The translations under genes were made by a program, and so were the position numbers. The notes under the pieces are model-generated. The model was given only the letters and a program-made list of their open reading frames with translations. It was not told where the DNA came from and made no database searches. 16,237 bases of DNA from JBCDJG01 sp038748065 (GTDB lineage Bacteria > Pseudomonadota > Gammaproteobacteria > Pseudomonadales > Halieaceae), in assembly GCA_038748065.1 (NCBI GenBank), contig JBCDJG010000083.1:1-16237 (forward strand), read 5' to 3'. This document shows, piece by piece, positions 1-6,937 of this stretch. The number at the start of each line of letters is the position of its first letter. Position 1 is the first letter of the stretch.

Positions 1-53
1 CCAAAACAGATCGTCAGTTGCCCCGCGCGTGGCAGGCGGCATTCTACAGCCGT

Positions 54-79
54 GCTTGTCTGCGACAAGCGGGTTTTTT
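54..79 (+). terminator. Intrinsic terminator pointing rightward, at the 3' edge of rne
   Basis: A perfect 7-bp stem (GCTTGTC at 54-60, GACAAGC at 64-70) with loop TGC is followed by GGG and six T on the + strand (74-79). The T tract is on the + strand only, so it would stop a rightward transcript from a gene left of the window that converges on rne. In the rne direction the hairpin is not followed by T. It overlaps the rne stop codon by two bases. Confidence 0.6.
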
Positions 80-2951
80 ATCCCTGCGCGGCCACGTCTG
101 GTAGGTTCTCCTCCGTGAGCGGGCCTCGCGGATCGTTACTGGCCCGGGGTGCTACTCGACCGCTGGAGGCAGCAGGCGGTTCGACGTCGCTCTTGAACAG
201 CGCCGGGTGCCTTGTTTCTATGGCGATTTCCGCCACCGGCTTTGGCGCGATGCGTGGATCATTAATGGCCCGCCCGTCTTCGGTAAGGCCGGTTCGTACT
301 GGCTTTGGCTCTGGCTCGGCCGGGTCGCTTTCCACCGGCGAGCTGGACCTTGCTGCGCTGTCAGCGACCGGCTGACTCGCTTCAGCTTCTGCGGCCTCGG
401 TAGTTGAGACAGGGGCCGGGCTCTGATCGCCAAGCGCTTCGGTCGCCGCTTCCATCGCTTGCTCTGCAGGCTGCTCTGGAGCCTCAGCCGCTGCGCTACC
501 AGTGGTCCTCTCGGCGGTGGGTTCTGCAGCGGATTCCGGCGCTGCTGCCGCCGGCTCTGTGATGCTAGCGCTTGCCACGGCTGCAACCGTGGCTGCTGAA
601 CCCGCTACAGCGGCTGCCACGACCTGCTCAGTCTCGGGCGCGGGAGCTTCAGGAGTCTGCGCGGGTAATGTATCGTCGCTCTTCGAGCTGCCTGCCGCCA
701 CGGCGGCATTAGCATCCGCCTGCTCAGGACGGCGACCGCGGTTGCGACGTCTACGAGAGCCTTCGCCGCGGCGCATGTCGCTGGGCCGCTTTCGCGGCTT
801 ATCGCCATCGTCGCTACCTGTTCTGGCGTCGTTGGCTGCCACCTGGTCTTCTGCCTTCTCGGCGGCCTCCGGTCGACGTTTGCGGTTGTCATTGCGACGG
901 TTATCGTCACGTCGGGCGTCGTCACGTCGGGCGCCGTCGCGTCGATTGTCTTCGCCACCACGACCGCCTTTCTGCTGGTTGCCGCGCGACTCCTGGTTGC
1001 GCTGCTGGCCATCTCTCTGGCCTTCGCCGCGCCCGCGTCCGCCGCGCCGCCGGTTGCGGTTCCGGTTACGGTTATTGCTCTGGGACTTGCCATCACGGCG
1101 CTTCTCGTCGCCCTCTCCGGCAGGCTGCCTGGCCTGCGGTTTTTGCTCCGGCTGAACTTCCTCTGCTCCGCCGAACAGGGCAGTCCACACGCGCGACAAC
1201 AGGCCCGGTTGCGGTGCCGGCTGCTGTGGCTTGCGACGCTGCTCCTGTGGCTTGCGCTGGCGCTGGCGCCCTCCCTGTTTGGGTTGTGCCTCAGCCTTGG
1301 CCTCTGGTGCCTTGCTCGGCGTTTCTTCAGCGGCGGGGGCGGGTGCCTGGGGCTGAATGCCTTGAACCACGGCCTGCTGCTGTGGTGCCTGCGCCGTGTG
1401 GCTGTCGGTAATGGCCTCGACATCCGGTGCGGCAATATCGATCTTATAGCTGGTTTGGTGATCGCCAGAGACTTCATCGTCCCGTAGTCGCTGCACCTCA
1501 AAGTGAGGCGTCTCAAGGTTCGGATTGGGAATTACCAGGATGCGTGCCTTGGTGACGGATTCAATCTCGCCCAGCGCGATCCGCTTCTCGTTGAGGAGGT
1601 AGGCGGCAACGTCTACCGGCACAATCGCGCGGACCTCCGCGCTACGCTCCTTGATCGCCTCCTCTTCCAACAGGCGCAAGATAGACAGGGCAAGGCTCTT
1701 GGTGTCACGGATGGTGCCCTGCCCGTTACAACGCGGACATACGATGGCGCTTGTCTCACCGAGGGAGGGGCGCAAGCGCTGCCGGGACATTTCAAGGAGA
1801 CCGAAGCGTGAGATTCGGCCGATCTGCACGCGTGCGCGGTCTATGCTCAGTGCATCGCGCATACGGTTTTCGACGGCTCGCTGATTTTTCGATGCAAGCA
1901 TATCGATGAAATCAATGACAACAAGGCCGCCCATGTCGCGTAGGCGCAATTGCCGGGCAATTTCATCGGCGGCTTCCAGGTTTGTCTGGGTTGCCGTTTC
2001 CTCGATATCTGAACCACGAGTCGCGCGGGCTGAGTTGATGTCGATAGAGACCAGTGCCTCAGTTGGATCAATGACAATAGAACCGCCGGAGGGCAGCCTC
2101 ACTTCGCGCTGAAAGGCGGTCTCTATCTGGCTTTCGATCTGAAAGCGGTTGAACATCGGAATGCTATCTTCATAGCGCTTGATGCGGTTTTTATACTTCG
2201 GCATCACCAGTGACACAAAGTCCAGGGCCAGCTTGTAGGCGTCCTCGGAGTCGATCAGCACCTGGTCGATATCGTCGCGCAGGTAGTCGCGCACCGCGCG
2301 GATAATCACATTGCTCTCACGGTAGAGCAGTTCCGGGGCTTTTATCTCCGTGTCGGCGTTCGCCTTCGAGATGGCATCCCATAGCTGCAGCAGGTAGTTG
2401 AGGTCCCACTGGAGTTCTTCGCTGGAGCGGCCAACGCCCGCGGTGCGGATAATCACGCCCATACCCGCGGGGATTTCAAGGGCGCTCAGGGCTTCGCGCA
2501 GTTCGCTGCGGTCGTCACCTTCGATACGCCTCGATATGCCGCCTGCCCTGGGATTGTTGGGCATGAGTACCATGTAACGGCCGGCCAGGCTGAGGAATGT
2601 GGTCAGGGCTGCGCCCTTGTTGCCGCGCTCTTCCTTGTCCACCTGGACGATAACCTCGGTACCTTCCTTGACAACATCCTTGATGCGCAGGCGGCCGTCC
2701 CCATTGGGCTCGCGGTAAAAGTACTCTTTAGCGATTTCCTTGAGTGGCAGGAAGCCGTGGCGCTCCGCGCCGAAATCGACAAAAGCGGCTTCGAGACTGG
2801 GCTCGACCCGCGTGATTTTGCCTTTGTAGATGTTGGACTTTTTCTGTTCCCGGGTCCTGTTTTCGATATCCAGATCGTACAGGCGCTGCCCATCGACCAG
2901 CGCTACGCGCAGTTCTTCAGGCTGCGTCGCGTTAATCAGCATTTTCTTCAT
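78..2951 (-). CDS. rne: Ribonuclease E (RNA degradosome scaffold endonuclease)
   Basis: Essential endoribonuclease for mRNA decay and rRNA/tRNA processing, acting at the inner membrane as degradosome scaffold. I place the start at the ATG ending at 2951 (MKKMLINATQ, the family's N-terminus), giving 957 aa. Visible: an S1 RNA-binding region (about 37-120), the 5' sensor/DNase I-like catalytic region with Asp304 (VSIDINS) and Asp347 (VVIDFIDML), and the zinc link CPRCNGQG (Cys405, Cys408). These correspond to E. coli Asp303, Asp346, Cys404 and Cys407. The C-terminal half is low-complexity: a short amphipathic segment GLLSRVWTALFG (583-594) resembling the membrane-targeting helix, an Arg/Asn/Asp-rich RNA-binding stretch (about 625-692) with RRDD repeats, a second Arg-rich patch (719-741), an Ala/Pro/Glu tail, and two NDPR motifs (897-900, 939-942). 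The gene is divergent from rluC and has a long leader, as expected for an autoregulated rne. Identity is very secure; functions of the C-terminal motifs are inferred. Confidence 0.98.
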   Translation of the reverse strand: MKKMLINATQPEELRVALVDGQRLYDLDIENRTREQKKSNIYKGKITRVEPSLEAAFVDFGAERHGFLPLKEIAKEYFYREPNGDGRLRIKDVVKEGTEVIVQVDKEERGNKGAALTTFLSLAGRYMVLMPNNPRAGGISRRIEGDDRSELREALSALEIPAGMGVIIRTAGVGRSSEELQWDLNYLLQLWDAISKANADTEIKAPELLYRESNVIIRAVRDYLRDDIDQVLIDSEDAYKLALDFVSLVMPKYKNRIKRYEDSIPMFNRFQIESQIETAFQREVRLPSGGSIVIDPTEALVSIDINSARATRGSDIEETATQTNLEAADEIARQLRLRDMGGLVVIDFIDMLASKNQRAVENRMRDALSIDRARVQIGRISRFGLLEMSRQRLRPSLGETSAIVCPRCNGQGTIRDTKSLALSILRLLEEEAIKERSAEVRAIVPVDVAAYLLNEKRIALGEIESVTKARILVIPNPNLETPHFEVQRLRDDEVSGDHQTSYKIDIAAPDVEAITDSHTAQAPQQQAVVQGIQPQAPAPAAEETPSKAPEAKAEAQPKQGGRQRQRKPQEQRRKPQQPAPQPGLLSRVWTALFGGAEEVQPEQKPQARQPAGEGDEKRRDGKSQSNNRNRNRNRRRGGRGRGEGQRDGQQRNQESRGNQQKGGRGGEDNRRDGARRDDARRDDNRRNDNRKRRPEAAEKAEDQVAANDARTGSDDGDKPRKRPSDMRRGEGSRRRRNRGRRPEQADANAAVAAGSSKSDDTLPAQTPEAPAPETEQVVAAAVAGSAATVAAVASASITEPAAAAPESAAEPTAERTTGSAAAEAPEQPAEQAMEAATEALGDQSPAPVSTTEAAEAEASQPVADSAARSSSPVESDPAEPEPKPVRTGLTEDGRAINDPRIAPKPVAEIAIETRHPALFKSDVEPPAASSGRVAPRASNDPRGPLTEENLPDVAAQG

Positions 2952-3426
2952 TGTGTGCCAAAGCCTCTGTTGCACAGGCCTGGCGGGGCGGGAATCATCG
3001 GGATGCCGGGCATCCTCGTTGTTATGGTCTAAACCTTTCGGTGGCTCACACCAATACCAAACACCGGTCTCCCGGTGGTCTACAGCTGTGCCGGTAATGG
3101 CCGAACTCTAGTGTTTGAGACTCGGCTTGGCGAACTTTATGGACGCCACCGGACAGCTGTGTCGCTATCTGGTCGTATTCGATTCTTCGCCCCGGCAATC
3201 GCTGTGCCAGGTTCATCTTTGTGCCGAGTCGCCTGTATAGTTGTCACTGGCGGGGTCGCGGGCGGTCTTTCCACCGGCAGCCTGGGGTCGGCACTACGTA
3301 TTCAAGGTCTTGCGTTCATCGTGCGCGGTTATACGAGCGGGCCATGCTGTTCATCGGCTGGCCCCAAAAACGCTGGTATCCCTCGGGGATCGCGAAGCCG
3401 TATTTAGCGGCCAATCCCCCACACGA
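2952..3426 (-). promoter_or_regulatory. Long structured 5' leader of rne mRNA
   Basis: No credible gene lies in the roughly 520 nt between rne and rluC. If the promoter at 3433-3461 is right, rne mRNA has a leader of about 475 nt. Hairpins readable in the sequence: GGATGC/GCATCC with 3-nt loop (3001-3015), CACCGG/CCGGTG closing a GAGA tetraloop in the rne-sense RNA (3062-3077, GNRA type), and ATCCC/GGGAT (3378-3390). E. coli rne has a 361-nt leader through which RNase E destabilises its own mRNA; similar control here is inferred from length and structure, not from alignment. Confidence 0.55.
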
Positions 3427-3432
3427 AACGTG

Positions 3433-3461
3433 ACTATAGCAGCAAATGGGCGCAAGTTTAA
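3433..3461 (-). promoter_or_regulatory. Predicted sigma70 promoter of rne (extended -10)
   Basis: On the minus strand, -10 TATAGT (3433-3438; 5 of 6 to consensus) is preceded by TGC (an extended -10) and, after a 17-nt spacer, by a weak -35 TTAAAC (3456-3461; 3 of 6). Transcription would start near 3426. The promoter lies just 10 nt outside the divergent rluC start. Confidence 0.5.
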
Positions 3462-3470
3462 GCATAGATA

Positions 3471-4436
3471 ATGACAATGACTGAACGAGAAGGTCCTGCG
3501 AGCCGGCCGCGTCCAAGCCAGCATACGGTCGGCCCGGAAGGCGAGGGGCAACGCCTGGACAACTACCTGATCAAGCTTTTCAAGGGCGTACCCAAAACGC
3601 GCTTGTACAAGGCCCTTCGCAAAGGCGAGATCCGTGTGAATAAGGGCCGGGTCAAGGCTGACTACCGCCTGTGTGTAGGCGATGTGCTGCGTTTGCCACC
3701 GCTACGGCAGGCGGCGAAGGCAGAAGAACCGCGGCAGGTGCCGCAGCGTTGGGCACAGGACATCGCGTCTCGGGTCGTCTATGAAGATGAAGGACTACTG
3801 GTGATTGACAAGCCCTCCGGGCTGGCCGTGCATGGCGGGAGCGGCCTCAGCTTCGGCTTGATAGAGAGTCTACGTCAGCTCCGGCCTCACGATCGCTACC
3901 TGGAATTGGTCCATCGCCTCGATCGGGATACCTCGGGGCTGATACTTATCGCCCGCAAGCGGGCGGTACTGACCGAGCTGCATCGCCTGCTGCGCGAAGA
4001 CCAGGTCGACAAGCGCTATATCGCTCTGGTGCTGGGCAACTGGCCCCAACGCCGCTCCTTGGTCGATGCACCGCTGGAGAAAAATGTATTGAGCTCAGGC
4101 GAGCGTATGGTGCGGGTTATGTCGTCTGGACGCCGGTCAAAGACAGAATTCAGCGTGCTGGAGCGTTTGCGGGGTGCAACGCTTGTGGAGGCGAAACCAA
4201 TCACCGGGCGCACGCACCAGATTCGGGTTCACGCGCGCCATGTCGGCTGTCCGTTAATCGGCGATGAAAAGTATGGCGACGTGCGAACCGAGTCGCTGGC
4301 GCGTGATATCGGCCTCAAGCGTCTCTTTCTGCATGCCGCTTCGCTGCGCTTCAGCTTGCCTCACTGTGGCAGACTCGAGTTGTCCGCAGGCTTGGATAAT
4401 AACCTAGAAAATATTTTAGAAAAGCTTCGCAAGTAG
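3471..4436 (+). CDS. rluC: 23S rRNA pseudouridine synthase, RluC type
   Basis: Isomerises uridines to pseudouridine in 23S rRNA (positions 955, 2504 and 2580 for E. coli RluC). The 321-aa protein has an N-terminal S4 RNA-binding domain (about 28-90, LDNYLIKLFKGVPKTRLYK onward) and a RluA-family catalytic domain with the signature HRLDRDTSG holding the catalytic Asp, followed by KRYIALVLGNW and TGRTHQIRVHARHVGCPLIGD. Two ATG codons lie close together (3471, 3477), neither with a strong ribosome binding site. The gene is divergent from rne, the neighbour it also has in E. coli and Pseudomonas, which supports RluC over RluA or RluD. No clear rightward promoter was found. It converges on maf with 14 nt between stop codons and no GC-rich terminator; the last codons are AT-rich. 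Confidence 0.95.
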   Translation: MTMTEREGPASRPRPSQHTVGPEGEGQRLDNYLIKLFKGVPKTRLYKALRKGEIRVNKGRVKADYRLCVGDVLRLPPLRQAAKAEEPRQVPQRWAQDIASRVVYEDEGLLVIDKPSGLAVHGGSGLSFGLIESLRQLRPHDRYLELVHRLDRDTSGLILIARKRAVLTELHRLLREDQVDKRYIALVLGNWPQRRSLVDAPLEKNVLSSGERMVRVMSSGRRSKTEFSVLERLRGATLVEAKPITGRTHQIRVHARHVGCPLIGDEKYGDVRTESLARDIGLKRLFLHAASLRFSLPHCGRLELSAGLDNNLENILEKLRK

Positions 4437-4450
4437 ATGAAAAATATTCA

Positions 4451-5041
4451 TTAATTTGCTTTAGTCTGTAGCACATCCAGCCCTGCCTCGAACAGCATGG
4501 TCGTTAACGCAATCAGGGGCAGGCCCTCGAGTGCTGTTGGATCGTCGCCCTCCATTGCGGTAAACAGCGCAATGCCGAGGCCCTCACTCTTAAAGCTGCC
4601 CGCGCAATCATAGGGCTGTTCGCGGCGCAGGTAGTCTTCGATTTGATCTGCGTTAAGGTCGCGGAAGCTGACGTGAAAGGGAATAGTCACAGCGCGACGG
4701 TAGCCATCGGCCTGCCTTGCCAGGGCCAGCCCGGTGTAAAAAGTCATGCGCCGGCCGCTGGCAAACTGCAGCTGCTTGCGGGCGGCCTCGAAACTGCCAG
4801 GCTTGCCGATGAGGTCCGTGCCGAAGGTCGCGACCTGGTCCGAACCGATTACCAGACTCTCCGGAAACTGGCCGGCGATCGCCTCAGCTTTCGCGAGGGC
4901 GAGCCTGAGCGAACAATCGGCGGGTAACTCACCCGCCAAGGGTGCTTCATCACTGCCGGGAGGCCTGCAGGTAAAAGGCAGTCCAAGGCGCTCAAGCAGT
5001 GCTTTTCGGTAAACGGAGGTCGAGGCGAGGATCAGGTCCAT
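4451..5041 (-). CDS. yceF: Maf-family nucleotide pyrophosphatase (YceF type, m7GTP-directed)
   Basis: House-cleaning pyrophosphatase of the Maf/HAM1 superfamily. E. coli YceF prefers 7-methyl-GTP, and the fit here is to that subfamily: opening LILASTSVYRKALLERLG, GSDQV with Asp68, a conserved Lys in IGKP, CAGSFKSEGLGIALF, and TALEGLPLIAL near the C-terminus. Length is 196 aa from the ATG ending at 5041. A TTG two codons upstream (ending at 5047) has better spacing (6 nt) from the AAGGA ribosome binding site than the ATG (12 nt), so the true start could be TTG. Reads opposite to yceD and shares its promoter region. In Pseudomonas the gene sits at the same place. Confidence 0.93.
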   Translation of the reverse strand: MDLILASTSVYRKALLERLGLPFTCRPPGSDEAPLAGELPADCSLRLALAKAEAIAGQFPESLVIGSDQVATFGTDLIGKPGSFEAARKQLQFASGRRMTFYTGLALARQADGYRRAVTIPFHVSFRDLNADQIEDYLRREQPYDCAGSFKSEGLGIALFTAMEGDDPTALEGLPLIALTTMLFEAGLDVLQTKAN

Positions 5042-5103
5042 AGTCAATTGGATTCCTTAGTGATTAGAACGCCGGGCAGGGTGCCGGGAATCTGCGAGAA
5101 CTG

Positions 5104-5132
5104 ATTGTAATTATTGGAATTTTTTTTGACAA
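5104..5132 (-). promoter_or_regulatory. Predicted promoter of maf/yceF
   Basis: On the minus strand, -35 TTGTCA (5127-5132; 5 of 6), a 17-nt spacer and -10 TACAAT (5104-5109; 5 of 6). Start of transcription near 5097 gives a leader of about 55 nt. The -35 overlaps by five bases the -35 of the opposite yceD promoter. The spacer includes seven bases of the T8 run. Confidence 0.6.
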
Positions 5133-5154
5133 AGGGGGGGGCGATCCCTATGAT
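5126..5154 (+). promoter_or_regulatory. Strong consensus promoter of the yceD-rpmF operon
   Basis: TTGACA (5126-5131, perfect -35), 17-nt spacer, TATGAT (5149-5154; 5 of 6). AT-rich sequence upstream (about 5104-5125) could act as an UP element. The spacer holds a run of eight G (5134-5141). The predicted start point is 5159-5163, at or within a few bases of the yceD ATG at 5163. Strong expression suits a ribosomal protein operon. Confidence 0.7.
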
Positions 5155-5162
5155 GCGCGCCT

Positions 5163-5699
5163 ATGTCGACCGAGCCCCTCCCGCAGATACTCGATATCCG
5201 CAAGGCAGTGGCGCGAGAAGCGTCCGTGAGCGGCGTATTGAGCCCTTCGCAGATGCCTCGATTCGCCGCACTGTTGGCGTCGGAGAAGGGTACGGTGAAT
5301 GCCCGGCTTCAATTCGGGCGAGACGATGAGGATCGCGACGTAGTGCAGGTATCGGTGGCCGCCGATGTAGAGGTCACCTGCCAGCGCTGCCTGGGTGTCA
5401 TGCCATTGGCAGTAGCGGGAGAAAACGCTCTCGCGCTGGTCTGGTCTGACGAGCAGGCCAAGCATCTGCCCCGTCATCTGGACCCCCTCATAGTGAGCGG
5501 CGACAGCCTCAACTTGTGGGATGTGGCGGAGGAAGAGCTGATGCTCTCCCTGCCTCAGTTCAACTACCATGACGAGGCAGATTGCAACAAGTTTTTGGTG
5601 GCTTATAACGCGCCGGCTGCAGAGGATAGCGATGCCGACGCCCAGCCCAACCCATTTAGTGTACTGGCGCAGCTAAAGCCAGGCGAAAGGCAGGAGTAG
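5163..5699 (+). CDS. yceD: YceD/DUF177 family protein, probable 23S rRNA accumulation factor
   Basis: A 178-aa YceD (DUF177) protein. The family is encoded next to rpmF in most bacteria and has been linked to 23S rRNA accumulation; the biochemical activity is not settled. Visible features are the CQRCLG motif (Cys73, Cys76) after a beta-rich segment, and an acidic C-terminal half ending in a region with NPFSVLAQLK. The start is fixed: the in-frame codon at 5151-5153 is a stop and 5163 is the first start after it. There is no Shine-Dalgarno sequence at usable distance, in line with a leaderless mRNA. The stop codon overlaps the rpmF ribosome binding region, so the two are co-transcribed. Confidence 0.93.
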   Translation: MSTEPLPQILDIRKAVAREASVSGVLSPSQMPRFAALLASEKGTVNARLQFGRDDEDRDVVQVSVAADVEVTCQRCLGVMPLAVAGENALALVWSDEQAKHLPRHLDPLIVSGDSLNLWDVAEEELMLSLPQFNYHDEADCNKFLVAYNAPAAEDSDADAQPNPFSVLAQLKPGERQE

Positions 5700-5702
5700 A
5701 TC

Positions 5703-5885
5703 ATGGCTGTTCAGAAAAGCAAGAAGACGCGATCGCGTCGCGGTATGCGCCGCTCCCACGATGCATTGACGGGCTCTACCCTCAGTGTCGACCAAACCTC
5801 CGGAGAGACGCATCGGCGGCATCATATGAGTGCCGACGGTTTCTATCGCGGTAAAAAGGTCGTGAACCTGGGCGACGAAGACTAA
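5703..5885 (+). CDS. rpmF: 50S ribosomal protein L32
   Basis: 60-aa bL32. The opening MAVQKSKKTRSRRGMRRSHD and the segment THRRHHMSADGFYRGKKV are typical of proteobacterial L32. It has no Cys pairs, so it is the zinc-independent form. The ribosome binding site AGGAG (5692-5696) overlaps the end of yceD and lies 6 nt before the ATG. In many bacteria plsX follows immediately; here an apparent terminator follows instead. Confidence 0.97.
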   Translation: MAVQKSKKTRSRRGMRRSHDALTGSTLSVDQTSGETHRRHHMSADGFYRGKKVVNLGDED

Positions 5886-5938
5886 GTCAATCGTGGTCAT
5901 AGCGACACCCGCGGGGTGATCGTTAGCAACTAGACTTT

Positions 5939-5969
5939 CAGCGGGGGCTTCGGCCCCCGCTGTTTCGTT
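5939..5969 (+). terminator. Intrinsic terminator or attenuator between rpmF and fabD
   Basis: A perfect 10-bp GC-rich stem (5939-5948 with 5953-5962) capped by a TTCG tetraloop, followed by TTTCGTT. The interrupted T tract suggests partial termination. It would separate the strongly expressed yceD-rpmF transcript from the fab genes and lies where plsX is found in relatives. A smaller hairpin CACCC/GGGTG (5906-5918) lies upstream. Confidence 0.65.
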
Positions 5970-5985
5970 GTGGAGAACAAAAGTA

Positions 5986-6921
5986 ATGGCTGTCAACACT
6001 GGTGCATTCGTCTTTCCCGGACAGGGGTCCCAGAAGGTGGGCATGCTGGCTGGCGCCCATGGCGCATTCTCCGAGGTTGGAGAAACCTTCGCTGAGGCCA
6101 GCGAAGCACTTGGTTATGACATGTGGGACCTGGTGCAGCACGGTGAGCAGGATGCCCTGAACCTGACCGAAACCACGCAGCCGGTGCTACTCACCGCAAG
6201 CGTTGCGCTGTGGCGAGCCTGGCTGGCACAGCACGGCGAGCGGCCTGCAGTAATGGCCGGCCACAGCCTCGGTGAATTCTCAGCCCTTGTTTGCGCAGGC
6301 AGCCTCGATTTCGCTGATGCGGTTCGCCTGGTTCGCCAGCGCGGCCAGTTCATGCAATCCGCGGTGCCAGTGGGCGAAGGGGCAATGGCAGCCATCATTG
6401 GCCTCGATGACGACACGATCAACGATATCTGCGATTCCACGGACGGCGTTGTAGCAGCGGTTAACTTCAACTCACCCGGACAGGTCGTCATCGCCGGCCA
6501 TACCGCTGCGGTCGATGCAGCAATTACCGCACTCAAGGGGGCCGGAGCGAAGCGAGCGCTGCCGCTGCCTGTCAGCGCACCTTTCCATACAACATTGATG
6601 AAGGCAGCAGGTGAGCGCCTGTCCGAGGCCATCGCTGACATCGACATCAAGGCGCCCGCCATCCCCGTGATCCACAACGTTCACGCGCAGACCGAAGCCG
6701 CGCCAGAGAGGATTCGCGAGCTCCTGGTCGAACAAATTTACAGCCCCGTGCGTTGGACGCAGTGCGTACAGACGATGGCAATCCGCGGCGCCCGGCAGGT
6801 GGTCGAGTGCGGCCCGGGCAGGGTGTTAAGCGGTCTCAACCGGCGTATTGATAAGAGCCTCAGCAGTTTTTCGCTGGAAGACCCTGACGGTCTCGCTACC
6901 GCATTAACCGAACTGAGCTGA
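5986..6921 (+). CDS. fabD: Malonyl-CoA:ACP transacylase
   Basis: Transfers malonyl from CoA to AcpP, supplying the extender unit for fatty acid synthesis in the cytoplasm. The 311-aa length is normal for the family (E. coli 309). Visible: FPGQGSQ near the N-terminus (Gln13), the nucleophile elbow GHSLGE with Ser94, the catalytic His201 in SAPFHTTLM, and a C-terminal GPGRVLSGLNRRI segment. I chose the ATG at 5986, preceded by TGGAGA (5971-5976) at good distance; the reading frame opens earlier at a TTG inside the hairpin tail, which is unlikely to be used. First gene of fabD-fabG, with fabG 16 nt downstream. No separate promoter is obvious, so transcription is likely readthrough past the hairpin upstream. 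Confidence 0.97.
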   Translation: MAVNTGAFVFPGQGSQKVGMLAGAHGAFSEVGETFAEASEALGYDMWDLVQHGEQDALNLTETTQPVLLTASVALWRAWLAQHGERPAVMAGHSLGEFSALVCAGSLDFADAVRLVRQRGQFMQSAVPVGEGAMAAIIGLDDDTINDICDSTDGVVAAVNFNSPGQVVIAGHTAAVDAAITALKGAGAKRALPLPVSAPFHTTLMKAAGERLSEAIADIDIKAPAIPVIHNVHAQTEAAPERIRELLVEQIYSPVRWTQCVQTMAIRGARQVVECGPGRVLSGLNRRIDKSLSSFSLEDPDGLATALTELS

Positions 6922-6937
6922 TCTGGAGAAAAAGACT

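Noticed and set aside
895..945. Short direct repeats with period about 12 nt
   Set aside because: They encode the RRDD repeats of the RNase E tail in frame; not a CRISPR (no spacers) and explained by protein low complexity.
502..1155. 217-codon rightward open frame opposite the rne C-terminal region
   Set aside because: It is antisense to the Arg/Ala/Pro-rich low-complexity half of RNase E; its Ser/Arg/Leu-rich composition is a shadow of that GC-rich code and it shows no domain.
3075..3407. 110-codon rightward open frame in the rne-rluC gap
   Set aside because: No ribosome binding site, no recognisable domain, several equal overlapping frames, and it lies in the predicted rne leader.
5968..5985. 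Upstream TTG start for fabD
   Set aside because: It lies in the tail of the terminator hairpin, and the ATG at 5986 has a proper ribosome binding site and family-like N-terminus.
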